Assembly: GCA_964476515.1 (NCBI GenBank)
Contig: CAYZAY010000002.1
Location: 1 to 64,000, forward strand
Length of the DNA stretch: 64,000 nt
Direction of reading: 5' to 3'
From: JASMHC01 sp964476515
Lineage (GTDB): Bacteria; Pseudomonadota; Alphaproteobacteria; Rhodobacterales; Rhodobacteraceae
Position numbers and translations under genes: made by a program. The notes under the pieces were generated by a model. That model saw nothing but the letters and a program-made list of their open reading frames with translations. It searched no databases and was not told the DNA's origin. This document shows positions 1 through 7,482 of this stretch, in pieces (position 1 is the stretch's first letter; each line of letters opens with the position of its first letter).

Positions 1-234
1 ACCAAGGCGCGGACCACGAACATCGGCGGCGCTAACGCTGATTACACAATCCTCACCCATGCGGACGCCGAGGACGCTCGCCAGATCCACTGGGGCGATC
101 AGTGGCACTACGCGCTCTCACGCATGGTCGTCGCCGCCCGGGCCAATGGGCTGCGCCCGGTCGATGGCCCGTTCGGGGACTTTTCCGATAGTGATGGCTA
201 CGTCGCCCAGGCCAAGCGATCCGCCGCCTTTGGC
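1..234 (+). CDS. mcl: L-malyl-CoA / beta-methylmalyl-CoA lyase, internal fragment cut at both ends
   Basis: Frame 1 is open from the first base and reads TTNIGGAN, WGDQWHYAL, MVVAARANGLRP and VDGPFGDFSD. This is the conserved C-terminal half of the HpcH/HpaI (CitE-like) lyases that cleave malyl-CoA and methylmalyl-CoA in the ethylmalonyl-CoA pathway. Recognisable identity ends at about 234, after AKRSAAFG. Family members continue with a Cys-Glu-Gly-Lys-Trp segment and roughly 80-90 more residues, but here the frame runs into the complement of the VOC gene. The 5' end lies outside the window. The product fits the propionyl-CoA genes that follow. I infer a deletion or assembly join at 213-234 rather than a natural C-terminus. 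Confidence 0.75.
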
Positions 235-656
235 CCGTCGCCCCAATCAAGCATCATCGGCGCAAGCCCACCAAAGGGCGTTTGGGGTTCATCAATCACC
301 GACATCTGCCAGCGAAGATCACCACGCGCTAATGCCGTGGGCGATACCCCTTTGCCAAACGCCTTTTCCATGTCACCGGCAATATCGTCACTGCGCCCGA
401 CCCAATTCGTCAGCCTGGGTCGCCCATCAAACGCATCCAACCCGAACCACCGATTGCGGTCAGGTTTTGGAGCTTTGGGATCAATAGCAATGACTTCTAG
501 GTACAATCCACCATCAAGACCAAGCAACAGATTATGCGTCCCCATCAAAGGATGCTTGCCGCCATCTTGCAGAGTTACCCCCAACAGGTCCTCAACATAC
601 TCACGCCCGTCTTCAAGCGTCTCGGCCGCAACAACAATATGATCTAAGCTCAACAT
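198..656 (-). CDS. VOC-family glyoxalase-like protein, C-terminally truncated
   Basis: The 152-residue product starts with LSLDHIVVAAETL and has MGTHNLLLGL, LYLEVIAIDP and RLTNWVGRSDD, the pattern of the glyoxalase-like VOC domain (PF13468 type) found singly in many Rhodobacteraceae. Substrate unknown. Relatives as I recall them are about 200 residues and continue after the ADRL position with Pro-Asp and a second half-domain. Here the frame continues Ala-Trp-Ala-Thr and stops, and these last codons are the complement of malyl-CoA lyase codons. The genuine part is therefore about 213-656. The protein probably lacks its last quarter. Confidence 0.8.
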   Translation of the reverse strand: MLSLDHIVVAAETLEDGREYVEDLLGVTLQDGGKHPLMGTHNLLLGLDGGLYLEVIAIDPKAPKPDRNRWFGLDAFDGRPRLTNWVGRSDDIAGDMEKAFGKGVSPTALARGDLRWQMSVIDEPQTPFGGLAPMMLDWGDGPKAADRLAWAT

Positions 657-689
657 CCCGAACAGGAAACCCTATCTTCAACAAAGAGA

Positions 690-718
690 AAAGGGCAAGG
701 TAATCTACCCTGCCCTTT
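690..718. terminator. Hairpin between scpA and the VOC gene
   Basis: AAAGGGCA at 690-697 pairs with TGCCCTTT at 711-718, with an inner GGTA/TACC stem. On the minus strand it is followed by TTCTCTTTG, so it can back up termination of scpA transcripts before the VOC gene. Confidence 0.6.
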
Positions 719-738
719 ATCTTGCTATATAAACCCTC

Positions 739-751
739 GGGGCAGAGCCCC
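739..751 (-). terminator. Short GC hairpin after scpA, repeat-family element
   Basis: GGGGC-AGA-GCCCC directly downstream of the scpA stop, followed on the minus strand by GAGGGTTTATAT. It belongs to the same AAATA/CCTCGGGG family as the elements at 7436-7472, 33823-33863 and 53887-53917. Confidence 0.6.
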
Positions 752-757
752 CATCGG

Positions 758-2887
758 TTACGCTTTTGCTTCGCGGATCAATTGCAGAATATCCTGCGCC
801 GCACTGGGAATATTCGTTCCCGGACCAAAGATTGCTTTCACGCCCGCGTTCTGCAAGAACTCATAGTCCTGTTGCGGGATCACCCCACCGCAAATCACGA
901 TGATATCTTCGGCGTCCTTGTCCTTGAGCGCGTCAATCAGCTGGGGTGCCAATGTCTTGTGCCCCGCCGCCTGAGACGAAATGCCGACTACGTGCACATC
1001 GTTATCGACCGCGTCTTGGGCTGCTTCTTCAGGTGTCTGGAACAATGGCCCAACGTCCACATCAAAGCCGATATCAGCAAAGGCCGTCGCGATGACTTTC
1101 GCGCCGCGGTCATGACCGTCCTGCCCCATCTTGACGACAAGCATACGCGGGCGGCGACCTTCGTCTTCGGCAAAGTCTTCAACCGATTTCTGGATCGCTG
1201 CGAAACCTTCATCGCCTTCGTACGCTTTGCCATAAACCCCAGCGAGTGTTTTGACCTCGGCGCGGTGGCGTCCGAATTCTTTTTCCATCGCCATACTGAT
1301 TTCTCCTACACTTGCGCGTGCGCGGGCTGCGTTCACAGCCGCTTCAAGCAGGTTGCCGTCACTCTTTGCACAGGCTGTCAGCGCATCCAATGCCGCCTGA
1401 CAAGCCGCTTCATCACGGGTTGCGCGAATGTTGTCCAAACGTGCAATCTGACTATCCCGCACTGCCATGTTATCAACATTCAGAATGTCGATGTCTGTCT
1501 TTTCCGATGGACGATACTTGTTCACGCCAACGACAACCTCGTCGCCACGGTCAACCATCGCCTGACGGGTCGCGGCAGATTCCTCGATGCGCATCTTCGG
1601 CATGCCCGAAGCCACGGCCTTGGTCATGCCGCCCATTTCTTCGACTTCGTTGATCAGCACCCAAGCCTTTTCGATCAGCTCGGCTGTCAGGCTTTCAACA
1701 TAGTACGACCCCGCCAAAGGATCGACGACGTTGGTGACGCCGGTCTCTTCTTGAAGGATCAGCTGGGTGTTGCGCGCGATACGCGCAGACGCATCCGTCG
1801 GTAGCGCAATCGCTTCATCCAATGCGTTGGTGTGCAACGACTGAGTACCACCCAGAACCGCGCTCATGGCTTCATAAGCGGTGCGGATCACGTTGTTGTA
1901 CGGGTCTTGTTCCTGAAGCGATGCACCTGACGTCTGACAGTGGGTCCGCAGCATTTTGGAGCGTTCTGACTTTGCACCGAATTCAGTCATGATCTGGTGC
2001 CAGATCGTACGGGCTGCCCGCAATTTGGCGGCTTCCATGAAGAAGTTCATGCCGATAGCAAAGAAGAACGACAGACGGCCTGCGAATTTATCGACGTCCA
2101 TGCCAGCCTCAATCGCCGCGCGGACATATTCGCGCCCGTCCGCCATCGTGTAAGCCAGTTCCTGAACAAGGTTCGCGCCCGCTTCCTGCATGTGGTAGCC
2201 GGAAATCGAGATCGAGTTGAACTTTGGCATCTCGTTCGAGGTATACTCGATGATGTCCGACACGATCCGCATCGAAGGCTCTGGCGGATAGATGTAGGTG
2301 TTGCGGACCATGAATTCTTTCAGAATGTCATTCTGAATGGTGCCCGACAGCTCTGCTCGGCTGACGCCTTGTTCTTCACCGGCAACAATAAAGCTGGCCA
2401 GAACCGGAATAACCGCGCCGTTCATGGTCATCGAAACCGAAACCTTATCCAGCGGAATGCCGTCAAACAGGATCTTCATGTCCTCGACACTGTCGATGGC
2501 TACACCGGCTTTGCCGACATCGCCGACCACACGTTCGTGGTCACTGTCATAGCCGCGGTGTGTGGCAAGGTCGAACGCCACCGAAACACCCTGTTGACCA
2601 GCCGCCAGATTACGACGGTAAAACGCGTTGGATTCTTCCGCTGTGGAAAAACCGGCATACTGGCGGATCGTCCAAGGACGCCCTGCATACATCGTTGCCT
2701 TCACACCACGGGTGAACGGACCAAAGCCCGGCAAAGTCCCCATGTGGTCCAGACCATCTGTGTCATCCGCTGTGTAAAGCGGTGCCACATCAATGCCTTC
2801 CAGCGTGTTCCACGTCAGATCATCTAACGGACGTCCGCGAAGTTCTTTTTCCGCCATTGCGGACCAATCAGCCTTGGTCTTGGTCAT
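758..2887 (-). CDS. scpA: Methylmalonyl-CoA mutase (adenosylcobalamin-dependent)
   Basis: Isomerises (R)-methylmalonyl-CoA to succinyl-CoA, the last step of propionyl-CoA assimilation. The 709-residue length matches the homodimeric or large-subunit mutase. The N-terminal TIM-barrel part shows TMYAGRPWTIRQYAGFST and SVSMTMNGAV; the C-terminal B12 domain shows the DxHxxG signature in MGQDGHDRG, then GISSQAAGHKTL and VICGGVIPQQD. An ATG six bases upstream (2893) is possible, but the GGAAGGA Shine-Dalgarno would abut it, so the second ATG is preferred. It lies downstream of pccA on the same strand, separated by the oppositely oriented DUF4174 gene and by the unknown membrane gene. No methylmalonyl-CoA epimerase gene is seen nearby. 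Confidence 0.97.
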   Translation of the reverse strand: MTKTKADWSAMAEKELRGRPLDDLTWNTLEGIDVAPLYTADDTDGLDHMGTLPGFGPFTRGVKATMYAGRPWTIRQYAGFSTAEESNAFYRRNLAAGQQGVSVAFDLATHRGYDSDHERVVGDVGKAGVAIDSVEDMKILFDGIPLDKVSVSMTMNGAVIPVLASFIVAGEEQGVSRAELSGTIQNDILKEFMVRNTYIYPPEPSMRIVSDIIEYTSNEMPKFNSISISGYHMQEAGANLVQELAYTMADGREYVRAAIEAGMDVDKFAGRLSFFFAIGMNFFMEAAKLRAARTIWHQIMTEFGAKSERSKMLRTHCQTSGASLQEQDPYNNVIRTAYEAMSAVLGGTQSLHTNALDEAIALPTDASARIARNTQLILQEETGVTNVVDPLAGSYYVESLTAELIEKAWVLINEVEEMGGMTKAVASGMPKMRIEESAATRQAMVDRGDEVVVGVNKYRPSEKTDIDILNVDNMAVRDSQIARLDNIRATRDEAACQAALDALTACAKSDGNLLEAAVNAARARASVGEISMAMEKEFGRHRAEVKTLAGVYGKAYEGDEGFAAIQKSVEDFAEDEGRRPRMLVVKMGQDGHDRGAKVIATAFADIGFDVDVGPLFQTPEEAAQDAVDNDVHVVGISSQAAGHKTLAPQLIDALKDKDAEDIIVICGGVIPQQDYEFLQNAGVKAIFGPGTNIPSAAQDILQLIREAKA

Positions 2888-3007
2888 ACCCATTCCTTCC
2901 GGTTCGACATCCCGCGCTCGGGCTGTTCAAAATTCGTTCAACAAACGCCACGGCAGGCATTCGCATTTCCGTTTCCCGTGCCTATATTCAATGCAACAGG
3001 AGTTGTT

Positions 3008-3451
3008 ATGAGAGCATTTACCGCCCTAATTCTTTCGGCCAGTTTGGCCCTACCCGCGTTCGCACAGGAAAAACCCGAGGTGCAAACGCTTGAAATCATT
3101 GATGCTGCCGATGTGGAGCTAATTGATTTCCGCTGGGTCGACAGACCGATCATTGTTTTCGCCGACAGCCCGTTCAACCCGCTGTTCCAAGAGCAGCTTG
3201 AACTGCTAAAGGCCGATCTGGACGAGCTGTTGATCCGCGACGTTGTGGTCATCACCGACACCGATCCAGCAGCCAAATCCGCCATCCGCAAAGAGCTTCG
3301 CCCACGTGGCTTCGCGCTGGTGCTCTTGGGCAAAGACGGACAAGTCAAACTCCGCAAGCCCTCGCCTTGGGACGTCCGAGAGATCACCCACGCCATCGAC
3401 AAATGGCCGATCCGCCTAAAGGAAATCAGGGACGAGCAAGGGAAGAACTGA
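3008..3451 (+). CDS. DUF4174 family exported protein
   Basis: A 147-residue product with a signal peptide (MRAFTALILSASLALPAFA, cleavage before QEKP) and a compact alpha/beta domain: RPIIVFADSPFN, a helix, RDVVVITDTDP, then ALVLLGKDGQVKLRKPSPW. The layout is thioredoxin-like without catalytic cysteines and matches DUF4174. Function unknown; probably periplasmic. The start is the ATG preceded by CAGGAG. It is transcribed away from scpA and shares the 2888-3007 intergenic region with it. Confidence 0.85.
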   Translation: MRAFTALILSASLALPAFAQEKPEVQTLEIIDAADVELIDFRWVDRPIIVFADSPFNPLFQEQLELLKADLDELLIRDVVVITDTDPAAKSAIRKELRPRGFALVLLGKDGQVKLRKPSPWDVREITHAIDKWPIRLKEIRDEQGKN

Positions 3452-3460
3452 GGTCTGCCA

Positions 3461-3489
3461 TTGTGATTCACTGAAAGTTTACCTATATT
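3461..3489 (+). promoter_or_regulatory. Possible sigma-70-type promoter for the 24-codon ORF
   Basis: TTGTGA at 3461-3466 and TATATT at 3484-3489 with a 17-base spacer, about 28 bases upstream of the ATG at 3518. Sequence match only. Confidence 0.4.
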
Positions 3490-3517
3490 TAGGATAGTGA
3501 ACCAGAAGGAGGATATC

Positions 3518-3592
3518 ATGGAACGCGATACTGACATTCCACTTACTCCGATCCCTGTTGGTGGCCGTTCTGGCCCGCGGCCGGGGTATTAA
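3518..3592 (+). CDS. Small ORF, 24 residues, proline/glycine-rich
   Basis: ATG at 3518 follows a strong AGGAGG Shine-Dalgarno with good spacing and a plausible promoter. The peptide begins MERDTDIPLTP and ends SGPRPGY. It is hydrophilic, has no signal peptide or membrane segment, and I do not recognise it. It overlaps the 3' end of the minus-strand gene at 3543 by 50 bases. The ribosome-binding site and promoter make translation believable, but without homologues it remains a candidate. Confidence 0.5.
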   Translation: MERDTDIPLTPIPVGGRSGPRPGY

Positions 3593-4331
3593 ACCGTTTG
3601 GTCACAGCGTTGGCCTTGCTTGCACCGCCTTCACTATACGCATCGATCAATGCCAGAGCGTATTCTCCATAAGAAAACGCTCGTTCTCGCATGGCCAAGT
3701 AGTCCTGATACATCAACAGGCGGCGAGGCTGATCCATATCTTTGAAAGAGCCCCCTCGCATGTCGTCTGCAAGAGCAGCGATTGAGCCAATCAGACTGTA
3801 GTATGCAACAATTGCATCAATCGTCTGACGCGGTAAAACTTCGATATCGGACAATAGTGCCGTGTAAACGCGATCATGACTTTCACGAGGGATAAACGGA
3901 ATGAACTCTGGATCTGTCTGCATTTTTTCGATGAGCGCTTCAGTGGTCTCGGCAATCGTACCGCCAGCGTCGAATGCGGCAAGAGTATCGCGGATTTCTG
4001 CGAAGAGAGCCTTGTGATAATCTCGAAGTTTTTCATCCTTGGTTCTAGATTTCGCAATCTCAGCAAATACAGCTGAGGTAAGCCAACCAGCCGCAATGAC
4101 TACCCCGGCAATCAATGCCTGCCAAACACGGGCATCCATTTGGAAAAATTGCCCAACGAACACCAGAGGAAGGCCAAGAACGCAGACAAAAGGAACAACA
4201 ATGCGGAATACGAATTGAATTATGACGTGCCGTGATGTTTTGGCTTCTCGCCCAGCATACAACGCAAGCGAAATCGCTCCAACTGCCAGCGCAGTTAGAA
4301 TAATCAGACCTGGCATGCCGATACTGTTCAT
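3543..4331 (-). CDS. Unknown membrane protein, three N-terminal helices
   Basis: The 262-residue product has three predicted membrane segments in about the first 95 residues (near 7-25, 41-63, 70-90), followed by a cytoplasmic, mostly helical domain and a polar, low-complexity tail rich in Gly, Asn and Gln. I do not recognise a family. Its ATG lies five bases beyond the pccA stop, so it may be cotranscribed with pccA. Its sequence looks AT-richer than the neighbouring pcc and mutase genes, and it sits inside an otherwise standard propionyl-CoA block, which suggests a later insertion. Its 3' end overlaps the 24-codon ORF on the other strand. Confidence 0.75.
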   Translation of the reverse strand: MNSIGMPGLIILTALAVGAISLALYAGREAKTSRHVIIQFVFRIVVPFVCVLGLPLVFVGQFFQMDARVWQALIAGVVIAAGWLTSAVFAEIAKSRTKDEKLRDYHKALFAEIRDTLAAFDAGGTIAETTEALIEKMQTDPEFIPFIPRESHDRVYTALLSDIEVLPRQTIDAIVAYYSLIGSIAALADDMRGGSFKDMDQPRRLLMYQDYLAMRERAFSYGEYALALIDAYSEGGASKANAVTKRFNTPAAGQNGHQQGSE

Positions 4332-4336
4332 AATTC

Positions 4337-6382
4337 CTATTCGAACTCCATAATCACTTCATCGACCGCGAGGCTGTCGCCCGCCGCGGCGTTGATCTTG
4401 GACACTTTGCCTTTCTTCTCGGCACGCAGGATGTTTTCCATCTTCATCGCTTCGACCGTGCAAAGCGCCTGACCCTCTTGGACGTCGTCGCCAACTTCTA
4501 CGTCGACCTTTACGATCAGACCCGGCATCGGGCAGAGCAGCATTTTCGACGTATCGGGTGGCGTTTTCTCTATCATATGCGCGGCAAGTTCGGCCTGACG
4601 CGGGGTGCGAACCGAAACTTTCAGATCAGCGCCACGGGTGCGGATACGGAACCCGCCCGGAGCTTTGCCAACCTTCAGAACCAAAGGTGCGTCACCAACC
4701 ATCAGGTTTGCCAGCTGATCGCCGGGTGTCCAGTCAGACGTTACCCGCGTGCTGCCACCGTCGGCAAAGTTGATCGTCGATCCTTCTTTGTCAGCATCAA
4801 TGCTCAGGGCAACGCCCACGCCAGCAACGTCAACAACCCAATCGTTGCCGACTTTGCGCTCATGGTTGTCCATGCGACCCGACACGCGGGTGCGCCGGAT
4901 TTCCGCAACACGGTACATCGCGGCACAAGCAGCGGCTACACGACGCGTATCAACTTCGCCAAGCGTCACGCCTTCAAAACCGTCTGGGTATTGTTCTTCG
5001 ATAAACGCGGTCGTCATTTCGCCTTTGATGAAGATCGGATGATCCATCACAGCGCTTACGAACGGCAGGTTGTGACCGATGCCTTCCAGCTCAAAGCTAT
5101 CAAGCGCGATCCGCATCGCCTCAATCGCTTCGTCACGGGACGGCGCCCATGTGCAGAGCTTGGCGATCATCGGATCGTAATACATCGAGATCTCGCCGCC
5201 CTCATAAACGCCGGTATCATTGCGAACAGCCGTTGCGCCTGCAACAGCGTCGTCGGCCCATTTGCCGTTCACCTGCATCGGGCCAGCGGCCACTTCTGCC
5301 GGTGGACGATACCGGCTGAGACGACCGATCGACGGCAGGAACCCGCGATAGGGGTCTTCTGCATAAACGCGGTTTTCAATCGCCCAGCCTGTCAGCGTCA
5401 CATCGTCTTGCGTGATGCTCAGCGGTTCGCCATTCGCGACGCGGATCATCTGTTCAACAAGGTCCACACCGGTGATCAGCTCGGTCACTGGGTGTTCCAC
5501 CTGCAAGCGGGTGTTCATTTCAAGGAAGTAGAAGTTCTTATCGCCATCGACGATGAATTCCACTGTGCCAGCGCTGGAATATCCAACAGCCTTGGCCAAA
5601 GCCACAGACTGTTCGCCCATTGCCTTGCGGGTTGCTTCGTCCAAAAACGGCGAAGGTGCTTCTTCGACAACTTTCTGGTTGCGACGCTGGATCGAGCATT
5701 CCCTCTCGCCCAGATAGACACCATTGCCGTGGCTGTCGCAAAGAACCTGAATTTCGATGTGGCGCGGTTGGGTGACGAATTTCTCGATAAAGATCCGGTC
5801 GTCGCCAAAGCTGTTGGCAGCTTCGTTCTTGGACGACTGGAAACCTTCCCGGGCCTCTTGGTCGTTCCATGCGATACGCATGCCTTTGCCGCCGCCACCG
5901 GCAGATGCTTTGATCATCACGGGATAGCCGACCTGATTTGAAATCTTCACAGCATCTTCGGCGTCTTCGATCAGGCCCATATAGCCCGGAACCGTCGAAA
6001 CATTCGCTTCCTGAGCGATCTTCTTGGATGTGATCTTGTCACCCATTGAATCAATCGCGCCTTTTGGCGGCCCGATAAAGGCAACGTCTTCGGCCTCAAG
6101 CGCTTCGGCGAATTTCGAGTTCTCCGATAGGAAGCCGTAACCTGGGTGAACCGCCTGAGCGCCCGACTGGCGGATAGCCTCCATCACCTTGTCGATGACA
6201 ATGTAGGACTGGTTCGCAGGGGGCGGGCCGATGTGAATAGCCTCGTCCGCCATTTTCACATGCAGCGCCTGCTTGTCGGCGTCTGAATAGATCGCAACGG
6301 TCTTGATACCCATCTTGCGGGCGGTCTTGATAACGCGACAAGCGATCTCGCCACGGTTGGCGATAAGGATCTTATCAAACAT
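4337..6382 (-). CDS. pccA: Propionyl-CoA carboxylase alpha (biotin) subunit
   Basis: ATP-dependent carboxylation of biotin for conversion of propionyl-CoA to methylmalonyl-CoA, in a complex with PccB. The 681-residue product has the biotin carboxylase domain from FDKILIANRGEIACRV, the ATP-grasp glycine loop in KASAGGGGKGMR, and EMNTRLQVEHPVTE. A middle subunit-interaction region follows, then the C-terminal biotinyl domain with EAMKMEN (biotin lysine about residue 647). Length and architecture match Rhodobacteraceae PccA. Transcribed toward scpA. The 288 bases between its start and the 118-residue gene contain a strong hairpin (6488-6518) and no convincing gene. Confidence 0.97.
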   Translation of the reverse strand: MFDKILIANRGEIACRVIKTARKMGIKTVAIYSDADKQALHVKMADEAIHIGPPPANQSYIVIDKVMEAIRQSGAQAVHPGYGFLSENSKFAEALEAEDVAFIGPPKGAIDSMGDKITSKKIAQEANVSTVPGYMGLIEDAEDAVKISNQVGYPVMIKASAGGGGKGMRIAWNDQEAREGFQSSKNEAANSFGDDRIFIEKFVTQPRHIEIQVLCDSHGNGVYLGERECSIQRRNQKVVEEAPSPFLDEATRKAMGEQSVALAKAVGYSSAGTVEFIVDGDKNFYFLEMNTRLQVEHPVTELITGVDLVEQMIRVANGEPLSITQDDVTLTGWAIENRVYAEDPYRGFLPSIGRLSRYRPPAEVAAGPMQVNGKWADDAVAGATAVRNDTGVYEGGEISMYYDPMIAKLCTWAPSRDEAIEAMRIALDSFELEGIGHNLPFVSAVMDHPIFIKGEMTTAFIEEQYPDGFEGVTLGEVDTRRVAAACAAMYRVAEIRRTRVSGRMDNHERKVGNDWVVDVAGVGVALSIDADKEGSTINFADGGSTRVTSDWTPGDQLANLMVGDAPLVLKVGKAPGGFRIRTRGADLKVSVRTPRQAELAAHMIEKTPPDTSKMLLCPMPGLIVKVDVEVGDDVQEGQALCTVEAMKMENILRAEKKGKVSKINAAAGDSLAVDEVIMEFE

Positions 6383-6487
6383 GGTCAGTCCTTTTTGGTC
6401 GTGTGCCCGCTTGGGTGGCGAGCAGAGGCAAATTCTTCGGGAAAGGGTTAGTCATCCGTTGCGCAGAAGCGCGAACAGGCAAAAGAA

Positions 6488-6518
6488 CGGGGGCCGCACC
6501 AAGCGGTGCGAACCCCCG
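6488..6518 (-). terminator. GC-rich hairpin upstream of pccA
   Basis: CGGGGG and CGCACC arms pair with GGTGCG and CCCCCG around a short loop. On the minus strand it is followed by TTCTTTTGCC. It can attenuate transcription between the 118-residue gene and pccA. Confidence 0.55.
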
Positions 6519-6670
6519 GAAAAGGGAAGGGATGCATGTCAGACGGCTAGTGGCATTGCCGCCATTCACAGCGCCCACGTTCGCGCAGTCGTTCACAATG
6601 GGAAAGATGGATCTCTGCCGTAGCAAAAACTCGGCCAATTTCCGCCAAGCCAGTGTGAAGACGCGCGAAA

Positions 6671-7027
6671 TCATGCCCAGTCCCCTTCAAAAGCTTCGGG
6701 GAATGATGCGCGGGCCACGTCAACATTGATCTGCAAAAGCGAGTCATAAGAATTCGGGTCGAAGTCATCTTCGACCGCAACCACTTCACGACCAAACAGC
6801 CAGCTCAGACGGCCAGCGTCCAGATTGCCACGCTCAAACGGTTCTTCGCCAAAATGCTTCCACAGGGCTTCCATGAAGCCAGCATCGGCGCGGCGATCCG
6901 CTGGACGTCGATCTGCATAGCGTTCGCGCCGCGTAAGAGGGGTCGCGCCCTTGGTATTAGCGCGTCGGATAACGAATTGATAATCAGTCCCGGTTAAACG
7001 GCCCGGGAAGCCTCGATGCTTTAACAT
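6671..7027 (-). CDS. Conserved hypothetical protein of the pcc cluster
   Basis: A 118-residue soluble protein beginning MLKHRGFPGRLTG with basic stretches (RRERYADRRPADRRA) and an acidic C-terminal half containing SWLFGREVVAVEDDFDPNSYDSLLQINVDVA. No membrane segment or known catalytic motif. A clear AGGAGG precedes the ATG. Position between pccB and pccA is, from memory, shared by related genomes, so a role with the carboxylase (assembly, stability, biotinylation) is a reasonable but unproven inference. Confidence 0.8.
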   Translation of the reverse strand: MLKHRGFPGRLTGTDYQFVIRRANTKGATPLTRRERYADRRPADRRADAGFMEALWKHFGEEPFERGNLDAGRLSWLFGREVVAVEDDFDPNSYDSLLQINVDVARASFPEAFEGDWA

Positions 7028-7081
7028 GGTCGCCTCCTAGCTAAAGGCGACCATGGATTAAAGCTTAGAAATCCGACGGGA

Positions 7082-7231
7082 TTACTTGTATTTGCCCGTG
7101 TAGACCGGCTCGGTTGAAAGTGGCACGGTTGTGGCCACTGCCGCGCTTGGGGTTTCTGCCGGTGTTCTGTCGCATGCTGCAACAACGGTGACGATCGCAA
7201 CTGCTGCGATGGTGAGGATGCTCTTTGACAT
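7082..7231 (-). CDS. Small lipoprotein in the pcc cluster
   Basis: A 49-residue product preceded by AGGAGGACG. It starts MSKSILTIAAVAIV, a hydrophobic signal with a lipobox VAAC (Cys at residue 20), followed by a short Thr/Ala/Pro-rich linker ending TEPVYTGKYK. Predicted to be a membrane-anchored lipoprotein with only about 30 mature residues. Function unknown. About 55 bases separate it from the 118-residue gene. Confidence 0.75.
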   Translation of the reverse strand: MSKSILTIAAVAIVTVVAACDRTPAETPSAAVATTVPLSTEPVYTGKYK

Positions 7232-7435
7232 CTCGTCCTCCTATTTACCTGTCCTCTTGTCAGTGTTGACGGCACTGCCGCCCCCTGACTGGCCGAGACC
7301 ATATAGGATTTAGCTGAGAATTGGCATGGAAAAGAAAGACTTGCAGGCACACAGACGTGTTCAGCGGCAGAACCGCGGCCTTCCATCAAATCCATCTCAA
7401 TCTCGCGCGTCATCACACATTCATCTTTTGTCTAC

Positions 7436-7472
7436 AAATATCCTCGGGGGTGTGGGGGCAGACAGCCCCCAC
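7436..7472 (-). terminator. Terminator of pccB, repeat-family element
   Basis: GTGGGGGC at 7452-7459 pairs perfectly with GCCCCCAC at 7465-7472 around AGACA, ten bases past the pccB stop. The flank AAATATCCTCGGGGG is shared with the other members of the intergenic repeat family. The 7232-7435 stretch between it and the lipoprotein start holds no gene I can support. Confidence 0.65.
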
Positions 7473-7482
7473 GTATCCCAGC

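Noticed and set aside
722..1804. Long plus-strand ORF opposite scpA, and similar long shadows opposite pccA, prpE and fhs
   Set aside because: They are antisense frames to well-conserved genes, rich in His/Arg/Cys as expected of reverse frames, with no domains.
6375..6674. 99-codon minus-strand ORF bridging the 118-residue gene and pccA
   Set aside because: It overlaps both neighbours, runs straight through a terminator-like hairpin, and has no recognisable domain or composition of a real protein.
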